A stretch of 64,000 nucleotides of DNA. Source: CAWJFP01 sp963842155 (GTDB taxonomy: Bacteria; Pseudomonadota; Alphaproteobacteria; JACZXZ01). The stretch covers positions 1 to 64,000 of the forward strand of contig CAWJFP010000036.1 of NCBI GenBank assembly GCA_963842155.1, in the 5' to 3' direction. The number at the start of each line of letters is the position of its first letter. Position 1 is the first letter of the stretch. The notes beneath the pieces were generated by a model. That model did no database searches. It worked only from the letters and a program-made list of their open reading frames with translations, and was not told the origin of the DNA. A program made the translations under genes and the position numbers. Positions 20,055 to 30,891 of this stretch are shown here, one piece after another.

Positions 20055-21698
20055 ATGGCAACGTGCGGCGCCCAATTCGGGCCTGGATTTGCACTCTTGA
20101 GCGACAAACGCATCTATCTCTACGACAGCACGCTGCGCGACGGGGGGCAGACGCAAGGCGTCGATTTCTCGGCGGTGGACAAGGGCGCGATCGCCCTATC
20201 GCTCGACCGGCTGGGCATCGATTACGTCGAAGGCGGCTGGCCGGGCGCCAATCCGACGGACGATGCCTTCTTCGCCCGGCCGCCCAAGCTCGCCTTCGCG
20301 CGGCTCGCCGCCTTCGGCATGACCCGGCGGGCGGGGCGGAGCGCGGCCAACGATCCGGGCCTGGCGGCGCTCGTCGCCTCAGGCGCCGCGGCCGTCTGCC
20401 TGGTCGGCAAGAGCTGGGATTTCCAGGTCGCAACCGCCCTCGAGATCGAGCTCGACGAGAATATTCGCATGATCGCGGACAGCGTCGCCCATGTCGGGAG
20501 CAAGACGCCCGAGGTCATGTTCGACGCGGAGCATTTTTTCGACGGCTACAAGGCCAATCCCGACTACGCGCTGCGCACGCTGGAGGCGGCCTACAAGGCG
20601 GGCGCCCGCTGGATCGTGTTGTGCGATACCAATGGCGGCACCTTGCCGGACGAAATCGAGCGCGTCGTCGGCGCGGTCGTCCGCCACGTCCCGGGCGAGC
20701 AACTCGGCATTCATTGCCATGACGATACCGGCAACGCCGTCGCCAACTCGCTCGCCGCGGTGCGTGCCGGCGCGCGCCAGATCCAAGGCACGCTGAACGG
20801 GCTGGGCGAGCGCTGCGGCAACGCCAATCTGGTGACGCTCATCCCGACATTGATGCTGAAGATGGGCTACGAGACGGGCGTCACGGCCGGGCAGCTGCAC
20901 CAGCTCACCCATGTCTCGCGTCTTCTCGACGAGCGGCTCAATCGCGCGCCGCGCCGCAACGCGCCCTATGTCGGCGAGAGCGCCTTCGCCCACAAGGGCG
21001 GCCTCCATGTCTCCGCCGTCGAGAAGGACCCGGCCTGCTACGAGCATATCGACCCGGCGCTGGTGGGGAACCAGCGTCATATCGTGGTCTCCGACCAGGC
21101 CGGCCGCTCCAACATCCTCGCCCGCTTCCGCGAGGTCGGGCTCGAGGTGGACCCCGCCGATCCCAAGGTGGCCGAGCTGGTCGAGCAGGTGAAGGAGCGC
21201 GAGTTCCAGGGCTATTCCTATGACGGCGCCGAGGCGAGCTTCGAGCTGCTCGCGCGCCGCAGTCTCAACGGCATGCCGCGCTATTTCGAGACGCAGAGCT
21301 TCCGCGTCGAGACCGAGCATCGCCGCAACGCCAAGGGCAAACTCACGACCGTCTCCCAGGCGGTCATCAAGGTCGAAGTGGGCGGCGAGCTCCATATGGA
21401 GGTGGCAGAGGGCAACGGGCCGGTCGATGCGCTCGACGCGGCGCTCCGCAAGGCGCTCGGACTGCGCTATCCGCAGCTCGCCGACATGCGCCTGGTCGAT
21501 TTCAAGGTCCGCATCCTCACTCCCAACGAGGGCACCAAGGCGATCACCCGCGTGATGGTGGAGAGCGTCGACGCACGGGGCGAGCGTTGGGCGACCGTCG
21601 GCATCTCGCCCAACATCATCGAGGCCTCCTATGCCGCGCTGCTCGACGGCATCGTCTACAAGCTGTTCCGCGACGGCGCTAAGGCAGAGGACAGATGA
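20055..21698 (+). CDS. cimA: (R)-citramalate synthase
   Basis: Condenses acetyl-CoA and pyruvate to citramalate, the threonine-independent entry to isoleucine. The N-terminal HMGL-like TIM barrel has YLYDSTLRDGGQTQGVDFS (catalytic Arg-Asp) and metal ligands in GIHCHDDTGNAVANS; then GLGERCGNANL and ESAFAHKGGLHVSAV. The C-terminal LeuA-type allosteric dimer domain begins around RVETEHRRNAKGK. About 547 residues from the ATG at 20055; a TTG at 20040 and a TTG at 20097 are alternative starts, and no strong ribosome site decides. The last codons (KAEDR and stop) lie in the repeat at 21685-21753. Confidence 0.9.
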   Translation: MATCGAQFGPGFALLSDKRIYLYDSTLRDGGQTQGVDFSAVDKGAIALSLDRLGIDYVEGGWPGANPTDDAFFARPPKLAFARLAAFGMTRRAGRSAANDPGLAALVASGAAAVCLVGKSWDFQVATALEIELDENIRMIADSVAHVGSKTPEVMFDAEHFFDGYKANPDYALRTLEAAYKAGARWIVLCDTNGGTLPDEIERVVGAVVRHVPGEQLGIHCHDDTGNAVANSLAAVRAGARQIQGTLNGLGERCGNANLVTLIPTLMLKMGYETGVTAGQLHQLTHVSRLLDERLNRAPRRNAPYVGESAFAHKGGLHVSAVEKDPACYEHIDPALVGNQRHIVVSDQAGRSNILARFREVGLEVDPADPKVAELVEQVKEREFQGYSYDGAEASFELLARRSLNGMPRYFETQSFRVETEHRRNAKGKLTTVSQAVIKVEVGGELHMEVAEGNGPVDALDAALRKALGLRYPQLADMRLVDFKVRILTPNEGTKAITRVMVESVDARGERWATVGISPNIIEASYAALLDGIVYKLFRDGAKAEDR

Positions 21699-21753
21699 CA
21701 GAGGACAGACGACAGAAGTCGTCCGTCGTCCGTCGTCCGTCGTTTGTCGTCTG
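21685..21753. repeat. Low-complexity GACAGA / GTCGTCC inverted repeat
   Basis: Purine-rich GAGGACAGATGACAGAGGAC-type units on the left face a tandem 7-base GTCGTCC run (more than three copies) on the right. CAGACGACAGA near the centre is the inverted complement of TTTGTCGTCTG at the right end with one mismatch. It fills the gap between cimA and trmJ, reaches into cimA and gives that gene its stop codon. Confidence 0.7.
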
Positions 21754-21754
21754 A

Positions 21755-22633
21755 ATGGCCGGTACCAATTCGACCAAGCGCGCGGCGGCCGCGCGGCTGG
21801 CCAAATCGGGCGGGCCGGCCATCATCCTCGTCGAGCCCCAGCTCGGCGAGAATATCGGCGCCGTCGCCCGCGCCATGCTCAATTGCGCGTTGCTCGACCT
21901 TCGGATCGTTCGCCCGCGCGACGGCTGGCCCAATCCCAAGGCCGTGGCCGCGGCGTCCGGCGCCGATCTCGTCCTCGAGCGCGCGCGGCTCTACGACCGG
22001 GTCGAGGACGCCATCGCCGATCTTCAGCAGCTCTATGCCACCAGCGCGCGGCCGCGCGAGATGGTCAAGCCCGTGCTGACGCCGCGCCGCGCCGCGGCCG
22101 AGATTCGCGGCGGCCTCTGCCGCGGGCGAGCGGGTGGGGCTGCTTTTCGGGCCGGAGCGAGCCGGGCTCTCGAACGATCATTTGGCCTTGGCGGACGCCA
22201 TGGTGCTGGCGCCGCTCAACCCGGCCTTCGCCTCGCTCAACCTGGCCCAGGCGGTGCTGCTGCTCGGCTATGAATGGTATCAGGCCGCCGCGGACGCGCC
22301 CGCGCGCAGGCTCCCGCTCGGCCGCAGCCCGGCCGCCAGCAAGGAGGAGCTGCTCGGCCTTTTCGCGCATCTCGAGCGCGAGCTGGATCGCTCGGGTTTC
22401 CTGCGCAACGAAGAGAAGCGCCCGACCATGGTGCGCAATATCCGCAATATGCTCGACCGCGCCGGCCTGACCCGCCAGGAAGTGCGTACTGGCGCGGCAT
22501 CGTCGCGAGCCTGGTCGAGCCCAAGGGACAGCGGGTCGGGCGCAAGGCTGAGACGCCCGCGGCTGCGCCCCGGCGCCCGAAAGCTCCGCCGAAACCGCGT
22601 CACCGGGCGGGCAGCTATCGTTCAGGACCATAG
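21755..22633 (+). CDS. trmJ: tRNA (cytidine/uridine-2'-O-)-methyltransferase TrmJ (two frame breaks)
   Basis: SPOUT-fold enzyme methylating the ribose at position 32 of tRNAs. The N-terminal region shows IILVEPQLGENIGAVARAML with the catalytic Asn-Ile-Gly-Ala motif; the SAM-binding knot shows VGLLFGPERAGLSNDHLALA and PLNPAFASLNLAQAV. An insertion near 22109 (between AAAEIR and AASAAGERVGL) and an apparent one-base deletion near 22489 (between TRQEVRT and WRGIVASLVEP) break the frame. The restored protein is about 292 residues and ends in a basic Pro/Lys-rich tail. The start ATG directly follows the repeat. Confidence 0.88.
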
Positions 22634-22642
22634 GACCAAGCC

Positions 22643-22855
22643 GTGAGCGATTTAGTATCTATCGCCGATTTTGATCAAGCTTCGGAAGCTCACATGTTGC
22701 GTGGTCGATTGCAGGCTGCAGGTATCTTTGCCGTCGTCACTGGTGACGATCTAAGAGGACCCATTGGAATGATGGGGGGACGCATACAGGTGCTGGTCCT
22801 AGAGACCGATGTCCAAGCAGCGCTTGAGATCAAGCGCCAATTGACGTTTAGATAA
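22643..22855 (+). CDS. DUF2007-type small protein
   Basis: A 70-residue protein from a GTG start. The pattern LVSIADFDQASEAHMLRGRL-QAAGIFAVVTGDD followed by RIQVLVLETDVQAALEI is that of DUF2007 ('putative signal transducing protein'), a GlnB-like alpha/beta fold with no established function. It starts 9 bases after the trmJ stop, so it is probably translated from the same mRNA. Base composition is lower in GC than its neighbours, which is common for this small family but might signal later acquisition. Confidence 0.75.
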   Translation: MSDLVSIADFDQASEAHMLRGRLQAAGIFAVVTGDDLRGPIGMMGGRIQVLVLETDVQAALEIKRQLTFR

Positions 22856-22875
22856 TGAACGCCCAGATCAGGACA

Positions 22876-22890
22876 CCGCCCGCAGGGCGG
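22876..22890 (+). terminator. Short GC hairpin after the trmJ/DUF2007 genes
   Basis: CCGCCC and GGGCGG form a 6-bp stem round a GCA loop. No T-run follows, so intrinsic termination would be weak; it sits immediately before the rpsD promoter and may separate the two transcripts. Confidence 0.35.
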
Positions 22891-22895
22891 AGGAA

Positions 22896-22923
22896 TTGAC
22901 ATCCGGCGGGCGCTGCCTATACT
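22896..22923 (+). promoter_or_regulatory. Strong sigma70-type promoter for rpsD
   Basis: A perfect -35 box TTGACA and the -10 box TATACT are separated by 16 bases, about 105 bases upstream of the rpsD start. This is the best promoter match seen in the window and suits a highly expressed ribosomal gene. The leader of roughly 100 bases could carry S4 autoregulation, but no conserved structure was recognised. Confidence 0.75.
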
Positions 22924-23028
22924 CCGCCGCTCTTTCCGAGAACGCGGGCTTGGATGCCCCGTCCGGCCGGCTCTTGCCGCGCAGGACCTATCGGGACAAC
23001 AACAATCGTGAATGGAACGAGTTGAGAG

Positions 23029-23643
23029 ATGAGCAAACGCGCGACCTCGAAATACAAGATAAACCGGCGCCTCGGCGTCAATCTCTGGGGGCGCCCCAAG
23101 AGCCCCTACAACAAGCGGGAATATGGCCCCGGTCAGCATGGCCAACGTCGGCGCAAGCCCACCGACTACGGCACGCAGCTCGCCGCCAAGCAGAAGCTCA
23201 AGGGCTATTACGGCAATATCACGGAGCGCCAGTTCCGGCGGTATTACGCCGAGGCGATCCGCCGCCGCGGCGATACGGGCGAGCATCTCGTGGCGCTGCT
23301 CGAGCGCCGGCTCGACGCCGTGGTCTATCGCATGAAGTTCGTGCCAACGGTATTCGCCGCGCGCCAGTTCGTGAATCACGGCCATGTGCTGGTGAACGGC
23401 CGGCGGGTGAACATCTCGTCATTTCAGGTGAAGGATGGCGACCTCGTCGCGGTGAAGGATAAGTCGCGCGACCTCGCCCTCGTGCTCGAGGCGATCGTCT
23501 CGGGCGAGCGCGAGGTGCCCGACTATCTCGAGGTCGATTTCAAGCGCATGCAGGGCAAATTCATAAGGCAGCCCAAGCTCGCCGACGTGCCCTATCCGGT
23601 CAAGATGGAGCCGAACATGGTGGTCGAGTTCTACTCGCGCTGA
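23029..23643 (+). CDS. rpsD: 30S ribosomal protein S4
   Basis: Primary 16S rRNA binding protein that nucleates small-subunit assembly. The 204-residue length is typical. The N-terminus shows KYKINRRLGVNLWGRPKSPY and the basic block PGQHGQRRRKPTDYG; the S4 RNA-binding domain lies at about residues 93-155 (LLERRLDAVVYRMKF, then FVNHGHVLVNGRRVNI). Like other alphaproteobacterial S4 proteins it lacks the zinc-binding cysteines. It is a single-gene unit between its own promoter and a hairpin terminator. Confidence 0.97.
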   Translation: MSKRATSKYKINRRLGVNLWGRPKSPYNKREYGPGQHGQRRRKPTDYGTQLAAKQKLKGYYGNITERQFRRYYAEAIRRRGDTGEHLVALLERRLDAVVYRMKFVPTVFAARQFVNHGHVLVNGRRVNISSFQVKDGDLVAVKDKSRDLALVLEAIVSGEREVPDYLEVDFKRMQGKFIRQPKLADVPYPVKMEPNMVVEFYSR

Positions 23644-23671
23644 GCGGCTTGCGTTCGATATGAAACGAAAG

Positions 23672-23700
23672 CGGCCCGGAAGCGATTCCGGGCCGGTTTG
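23672..23700. terminator. Bidirectional hairpin terminator between rpsD and grxD
   Basis: CGGCCCGGA and TCCGGGCCG form a perfect 9-bp stem with a 6-base AGCGAT loop, followed by GTTTGTT on the plus strand. It lies between convergent genes and the same stem reads on the minus strand, so it can end both transcripts. Confidence 0.8.
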
Positions 23701-23727
23701 TTCGGACGCTTCCGGGAGCGCGGCTCG

Positions 23728-24066
23728 TCAGGCCGCCCGCACGCTGACGCCGCGGGTGTTGAGCAGCTCGGAGAGCTCGCCCGACTGGTACATCTCGCGC
23801 ACGATGTCGCAACCGCCGACGAACTCGCCCTTGACGTAGAGCTGCGGAATGGTCGGCCAGCTCGAGAATTCCTTGATGCCTTGGCGCAGGCCCGGATCCT
23901 CCAGCACATCGACGCCCTTGAACTTGACGCCCAAATGGTTGAGCACCTGGACGACGGCGGCCGAAAAGCCACATTGCGGCGCGACAGGGGTGCCCTTCAT
24001 GAAGAGCACCACGTCGTTCTCGGAAATTTCCTTGCGAATCTGCTCGGCGGATTGGTTCTCGGCCAT
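23728..24066 (-). CDS. grxD: Monothiol glutaredoxin, Grx4/GrxD type
   Basis: Carries and delivers [2Fe-2S] clusters with glutathione as co-ligand. The 112-residue protein contains the diagnostic CGFS active site in PVAPQCGFSAAVV, the WPTIPQLYV cis-Pro block and the glutathione-binding GGCDIVREMYQSGEL. It follows bolA by 27 bases in the same direction; Grx4 and BolA proteins form heterodimers with bridging clusters, so the arrangement supports a shared role. The usual start MAENQSAEQIR is confirmed by family length. Confidence 0.95.
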   Translation of the reverse strand: MAENQSAEQIRKEISENDVVLFMKGTPVAPQCGFSAAVVQVLNHLGVKFKGVDVLEDPGLRQGIKEFSSWPTIPQLYVKGEFVGGCDIVREMYQSGELSELLNTRGVSVRAA

Positions 24067-24093
24067 GGTCCTAACCCATCAGTTGAAGGTTGC

Positions 24094-24330
24094 TCATTCG
24101 GCGGGGACAGCGGTCTGCAGCGCAAGCGCGTGAAGCTCGCCGCCCATGCGGCCCCGCAACGCCTGATAAACGATCTGGTGCTGCTGCACCCTGGTCTTGC
24201 CTTTGAAGGCGGAGGAGACGATATGGGCGGCGTAGTGGTCGCCGTCGCCGCGCAGATCCTCGATGGTGACCCGGGCGTCCGGCAGCGCCTCCTTGATGAG
24301 ACGCTCGATCTCGCTCGCCGCCATCCCCAT
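24094..24330 (-). CDS. bolA: BolA family protein
   Basis: A 78-residue BolA/IbaG-type protein. It starts MGMAASEIERLIKEALPDA, has the loop DLRGDGDHYAAHIVS and the invariant FxGK/RxxxxxxxVY region (FKGKTRVQQHQIVYQALRG), with the conserved His used for cluster ligation. The family partners monothiol glutaredoxins in iron-sulfur handling. It lies between purL (37 bases away) and grxD, all leftward, so the three may be co-transcribed. A start at the second Met is possible. Confidence 0.93.
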   Translation of the reverse strand: MGMAASEIERLIKEALPDARVTIEDLRGDGDHYAAHIVSSAFKGKTRVQQHQIVYQALRGRMGGELHALALQTAVPAE

Positions 24331-24367
24331 CGCTTAGGTCTCTCCTTGTGCCGCGCGAGGACGGCCC

Positions 24368-26607
<2,240 letters not shown>

Positions 26608-26611
<4 letters not shown>

Positions 26612-27297
26612 GACAGCGCCTCGGCGATGGCCTCGAAGAGCGCCTTGCCGTCGGTGCCGCCGAGCGCCGGATCGGCGAGCCGCTCGGGATGCGGCATCAT
26701 GCCGAGCACGGTCTTGCCCGCGTTGAACAGGCCGGCGATGTTGCGCGCGGCGCCGTTCGGGTTCGCCTCGGCCGTCACCTCGCCTTCGGGCGTGGCGTAG
26801 CGGAAGGCGATCTGGCCGCCGTCCTCCAGTCGGCGCAAGGTCTCGTCGTCGGCGAAATAGTTGCCCTCATTATGGGCGATTGGGAGGCGCACGGTCTGGC
26901 CGGCCTCGTATTTGTGGGTGAAGAGGCTCTGGCTTGTCTCGACCCGGAGATGGACGTCCCGGCAGAGGAATTTGAGACAGGCATTGCGCAGGAAGGCGCC
27001 GGGCAGGAGGCCGGCTTCGGTCAGCACCTGGAAGCCGTTGCAGATGCCGAGCACCGGCACCCCGCGCTCGGCGCGCCGCCGCACCTCGTACATCACCGGC
27101 GAATGGGCCGCCATGGCGCCGGCGCGCAGATAATCGCCATAGGCGAAGCCGCCCGGCAGCACGATCAGGTCGAGCTGCGGAAGCTCGGTCTCCTTGTGCC
27201 AGACCATGACCGGCTCGATGCCGGGCGTGCGGTCGAGCGCTTCCTTGGTATCGCGGTCGCAATTGGATGCCGGGAAGACGATGACGGCGGCTTTCAT
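26608..27297 (-). CDS. purQ: Phosphoribosylformylglycinamidine synthase glutaminase subunit PurQ
   Basis: Class I glutamine amidotransferase supplying ammonia to PurL. The 229-residue protein has the oxyanion block LPGGFAYGDYLRAGA, the nucleophile Cys in VLGICNGFQVL and the His-Glu pair in MMPHPERLAD. It lies between purS and purL in a leftward operon, ending in a four-base overlap with purL. Confidence 0.97.
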
Positions 27298-27335
27298 GTG
27301 GCGCTCAGTCCATGACGCGGCAAGAGTCGGTCACC

Positions 27336-27581
27336 CTACGATGCGGCGAGCTCGATCGCGTAGTTCTCGATCACGGTATTGGCGAGCAGCCTGCGGCACA
27401 TGGCCTCGACCTCGGCCTCGGCCTTGGCGGGATCGCTCTCGGCCAGCTCGATCTCGATATATTTTCCCTGGCGCACACCGTCGACGCCGGTGAAGCCGAG
27501 GGAGCCCAGCGCATGCTGGATCGCCTTGCCTTGCGGGTCGAGCACGCCTTGCTTGAGCGTGATATGGATGCGCGCTTTCAT
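27336..27581 (-). CDS. purS: Phosphoribosylformylglycinamidine synthase subunit PurS
   Basis: Small dimeric subunit that bridges PurL and PurQ. The 81-residue sequence has the family start MKARIHITLKQGVLDPQGKA, followed by the ALGSLGFTGVDGVRQGKY block, and ends CRRLLANTVIENYAIEL. It lies 38 bases from purQ and 52 from purC, all leftward, completing the small-PurL three-subunit complex. Confidence 0.95.
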   Translation of the reverse strand: MKARIHITLKQGVLDPQGKAIQHALGSLGFTGVDGVRQGKYIEIELAESDPAKAEAEVEAMCRRLLANTVIENYAIELAAS

Positions 27582-27633
27582 CGGTTCCTGCGACTGCCGC
27601 CTCGTCCGCCCGTCCGCCGATATCGACCCGCCC

Positions 27634-28398
27634 CTATTGCAGCGTGGCGGGGCCCTTCAGATCGCCCGGCCCCGCCTCGGGCAAGATGCCGAGGCGCCGG
27701 GCGACCTCCTGATAGGCCTCCTCGACATTGCCGAGATCGCGCCGGAAGCGGTCCTTGTCGAGCTTCTCGTTGGTCTTGAGGTCCCAGAGCCGGCAGCTGT
27801 CGGGCGTGATCTCGTCGGCGAGCACGATCCGCATGTCGTCGCCGTTCCAGAGGCGGCCGAACTCGACCTTGAAGTCGATCAAGCGAATGCCCACGCCCAG
27901 GAAGAGCCCCGAAAGGAAATCGTTGATGCGCAGCGCGAGCGACATGATCTCGTCGAGGTCCTGCGGCGTCGCCCAGCCGAAGGCGGTGACATGCTCTTCG
28001 CACACCATGGGATCGCCCAGCTCGTCTGATTTATAATAATATTCGACGATCGAGCGAGGCAGCGCCGTGCCCTCGGTGATGCCGAAGCGCTCCGAGAAGG
28101 AGCCCGCGGCGACATTGCGGATCACCACCTCGAGCGGAATGATCTCGACCTCGCGCACGAGCTGCTCGCGCATGTTGAGGCGCCGCAGGAAATGGGTCGG
28201 CACGCCGATCTCGCCCAGCCGACTCATGAGATATTCGGAGATGCGATTGTTGAGCACGCCCTTCCCGGTGATGACGCCGCGCTTGCGGTTGTTGAACGCC
28301 GTGGCGTCGTCCTTGAAATACTGCACCAGGGTGCCGGGCTCGGGGCCTTCGTAGAGCACCTTCGCCTTGCCTTCGTAGATGCGTTTGCGTCTGGTCAT
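27634..28398 (-). CDS. purC: Phosphoribosylaminoimidazole-succinocarboxamide synthase
   Basis: SAICAR synthetase of purine biosynthesis. The 254-residue protein begins TRRKRIYEGKAKVLYEG and shows FKDDATAFN, KGVLNNRISEYLM, the family signature IPLEVVIRNVAAGSF, and LIDFKVEFGR with LADEITPDSCRLWD. The ATG at 28398 fits the family; the frame stays open upstream for about 120 bases without family resemblance. It heads the leftward purC-purS-purQ-purL block. Confidence 0.96.
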   Translation of the reverse strand: MTRRKRIYEGKAKVLYEGPEPGTLVQYFKDDATAFNNRKRGVITGKGVLNNRISEYLMSRLGEIGVPTHFLRRLNMREQLVREVEIIPLEVVIRNVAAGSFSERFGITEGTALPRSIVEYYYKSDELGDPMVCEEHVTAFGWATPQDLDEIMSLALRINDFLSGLFLGVGIRLIDFKVEFGRLWNGDDMRIVLADEITPDSCRLWDLKTNEKLDKDRFRRDLGNVEEAYQEVARRLGILPEAGPGDLKGPATLQ

Positions 28399-28614
28399 GG
28401 CTCGAACTCGCCTTGCGCGAGGGCAGGGGCGGCATAACCCAGGAGGAAAGGCGGAGCGCCAGGCCGGGTGCCCACCGGTCGCATGGACTGGTATAGCAAC
28501 TAGCCCCGCCAAGCACAATGCAGGCGGAAGGCGATACGGAATGTCGTAAATCTCGGACGAGGTGCGCTTGGCGCTCTCCGATGGCCGTCTTCTATTCCTG
28601 TATTTGACCTCTGT

Positions 28615-30699
28615 CTAAGCGACCTTGATGGCCGTGAGGAATCGGTCGACCTGGCTGCGCAGCAGCTCCGACTGCCTGGTCAGCGCCCGCGCCGCGTCGA
28701 GCACCGCCATGGCGCCCGAGCCGGTATCGCCGGCCGCCTGATTGACGGCCTCGATATTGGCCGAGACGCCGCTCGTGCCCGCCGCAGCCTCCTGAACGCT
28801 GCGAGCGATCTCGCGCGTGGAGACGGCCTGCTCGTCCACGGCGGCGGCGATATTGGAGGCGATGGAGTTGATCTGCTCGATGATGGTGGAAATGCCGGCG
28901 ATGCCGGAGACCGCTTCGCCAGTGACCTGCTGCATGCCGGCAATCTGGGCGGCGATCTCGTCGGTTGCCTTGGCGGTCTGGTTGGCGAGCGCCTTGACCT
29001 CGGAGGCGACCACGGCGAAGCCCTTGCCCATCTCGCCCGCGCGCGCCGCCTCGATGGTGGCGTTGAGGGCGAGCAGGTTGGTCTGCCCGGCGATGGTGTT
29101 GATGAGCTCGACCACCGCGCCGATGCGTTGCGCCGCCTCGGCAAGCCCGCGGACGGTGGCGTTGGTGCGCCCGGCGGAGGCGACGGCCTCTTCGGCGATG
29201 CGACGCAATTCGGCGACTTGGCGGCTGATCTCGTCGATCGAGACCGAAAGCTCCTCGGCGGCGGCGGCGACGGTCTCGACGCTGCCGGTCGCCTGGGCCG
29301 CGGCGGAGGACACGGCTGCCGTCTCGCGGTTGGTCTCCTCGGCCGTGGTGGCGAGAGCGCTTGCCGTCTGCTCCATTCGCTCGGCAGCCGTCGAGACCTC
29401 CTTCAGCGCGCCCGTCACGTCGCGGTCGAAGGATTGAGTGAGATCGAACATCCGGGCGCTGCGCGCCTCCTGCTCCATCCGACGCTGGTCGGTCTCGGCC
29501 TCGCGCTGCCGGCGGCGCTCCTCCTCCTCGACGCGGCGCCGCTCGACGGCCTCGGCCTCGCGCTTGCGATTCTCCTCGGCTTCGGCCTGAAGCCGCTCGT
29601 TCTGCAGGGCGTTCTCCTTGAAGACCTCGACGGCCTGCGCCATCTCGCCGATCTCGTCCTGCCGGGTCACGTCGGGGATCTCGACCGTCTTGTCGCCGCT
29701 CGCGAGCCGCTTCATGGCATGGGTCATGCGGACGATCGGCTGGCTGATCGAGCGGGTGAGGACAAAGCTCAGGATCATGGCCAGCAAGAAAATCGCGACG
29801 ACGGACATGAGCGCCGAGGAGGAGCCGCTGGTGGCCTTGCTCAGCAAGCTTTGCTGCACGGCGTCCTCCTGCCGCTCGGCTTCCTGCCGCAGCTTGGTCG
29901 TGCCGACGGCGATGGTTTCGCCTTCCTTGCTCCAGGCGGTAAGGCGCCCGACCCGCGCGTCGGTCATCTGCACGATATGCTCGAAGGCCACGCGATAAGC
30001 GAGGATCTCGGCCTTGGCCTGTTTGAGCGCCGCTTGATCCTTGGGATCGTGGATCGTCGGAAGCGTCTTGTCGGCGAGCGAGGCCGCCTGGGCGAGAGCC
30101 TCCTCCGCCTGGGCGACACTGGCGCCGTCGCCGGTGGCGCGGTAGCGCATCACGGCAAGCTGGCCCGTCATGTAGGCGTCGAGCGCGTTCGCCAGGTCCA
30201 TGGCGGTCGCTGAATTGCCGGACTCGGCCTGGCCCACGCGCAGCCGCGCGAGCGTGTTGCGCAGCGGCTCGGAGCGCGCGTCGATCTGCTCGACATAGGT
30301 CTTGGCGCGATCGGCGGCGAGCTGCTGAACCAAATGCCAGCCATCGACATAGGCGTCGAGGCCATGCTCGATCTCCGCAGCGGTCTGTTGCTGCTCGGGT
30401 GACGCGGCGCGCGCCTTGCTGTCGGCAACTTTACTGCGGGCGTCGGTAATCTCGGCATCGACCTCGCGCGCGACGGCGGGATCTGCGTCCTGCTGCCAAA
30501 GATGGACGCTGGCTTGAACCTTCTGCATCACCAGGTCGAGCTGGCGCATCGCATCGGCCCGATCGACCGCGCGGCGGAAAGTGGCGGTCTGGGAGCCGAT
30601 GTCGCCCACGAGGGTGAAGGACGAGATCCCCGAGATCAAGATCAAGAGGCCGACGAGGCCGAAGCCCCCGAAAATCTTTCCCTTGAGCCGAACAACCAC
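28615..30699 (-). CDS. Methyl-accepting chemotaxis protein
   Basis: Inner-membrane receptor of about 694 residues that relays stimuli to CheA. TM1 is near residues 8-30 (IFGGFGLVGLLILISGIS), a roughly 260-residue helical periplasmic sensor follows, then TM2 (VVAIFLLAMILSFVL). A HAMP domain carries RLASGDKTVEIP and DEIGEMAQAVEVFKENA; a long charged coiled coil (ERRRVEEEERRRQREAE) follows, then the signalling domain with the hairpin tip INTIAGQTNLLALNATIEAA. No C-terminal CheR-docking pentapeptide is present. The GTG at 30699 is chosen because AAGGAG lies 7 bases upstream. No che genes are adjacent; the ligand is unknown. Confidence 0.92.
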   Translation of the reverse strand: MVVRLKGKIFGGFGLVGLLILISGISSFTLVGDIGSQTATFRRAVDRADAMRQLDLVMQKVQASVHLWQQDADPAVAREVDAEITDARSKVADSKARAASPEQQQTAAEIEHGLDAYVDGWHLVQQLAADRAKTYVEQIDARSEPLRNTLARLRVGQAESGNSATAMDLANALDAYMTGQLAVMRYRATGDGASVAQAEEALAQAASLADKTLPTIHDPKDQAALKQAKAEILAYRVAFEHIVQMTDARVGRLTAWSKEGETIAVGTTKLRQEAERQEDAVQQSLLSKATSGSSSALMSVVAIFLLAMILSFVLTRSISQPIVRMTHAMKRLASGDKTVEIPDVTRQDEIGEMAQAVEVFKENALQNERLQAEAEENRKREAEAVERRRVEEEERRRQREAETDQRRMEQEARSARMFDLTQSFDRDVTGALKEVSTAAERMEQTASALATTAEETNRETAAVSSAAAQATGSVETVAAAAEELSVSIDEISRQVAELRRIAEEAVASAGRTNATVRGLAEAAQRIGAVVELINTIAGQTNLLALNATIEAARAGEMGKGFAVVASEVKALANQTAKATDEIAAQIAGMQQVTGEAVSGIAGISTIIEQINSIASNIAAAVDEQAVSTREIARSVQEAAAGTSGVSANIEAVNQAAGDTGSGAMAVLDAARALTRQSELLRSQVDRFLTAIKVA

Positions 30700-30891
30700 G
30701 AGAACACTCCTTATATGCCGGTCGGGCGGGGTCGCCGGAGCAGACAAAGCCTCCGTGCCGCGCGGGCGGCTGCCCTGGCAAGACGCGTGCTCAGGAACGT
30801 AGTGGAGGAAGCGTTAATAATCGCTAAATGAAGGACAGGTTTCGTAAAAATCTTGGCACCGGCCGAGGGCGGGGGCCGCGGCGCAATACGC

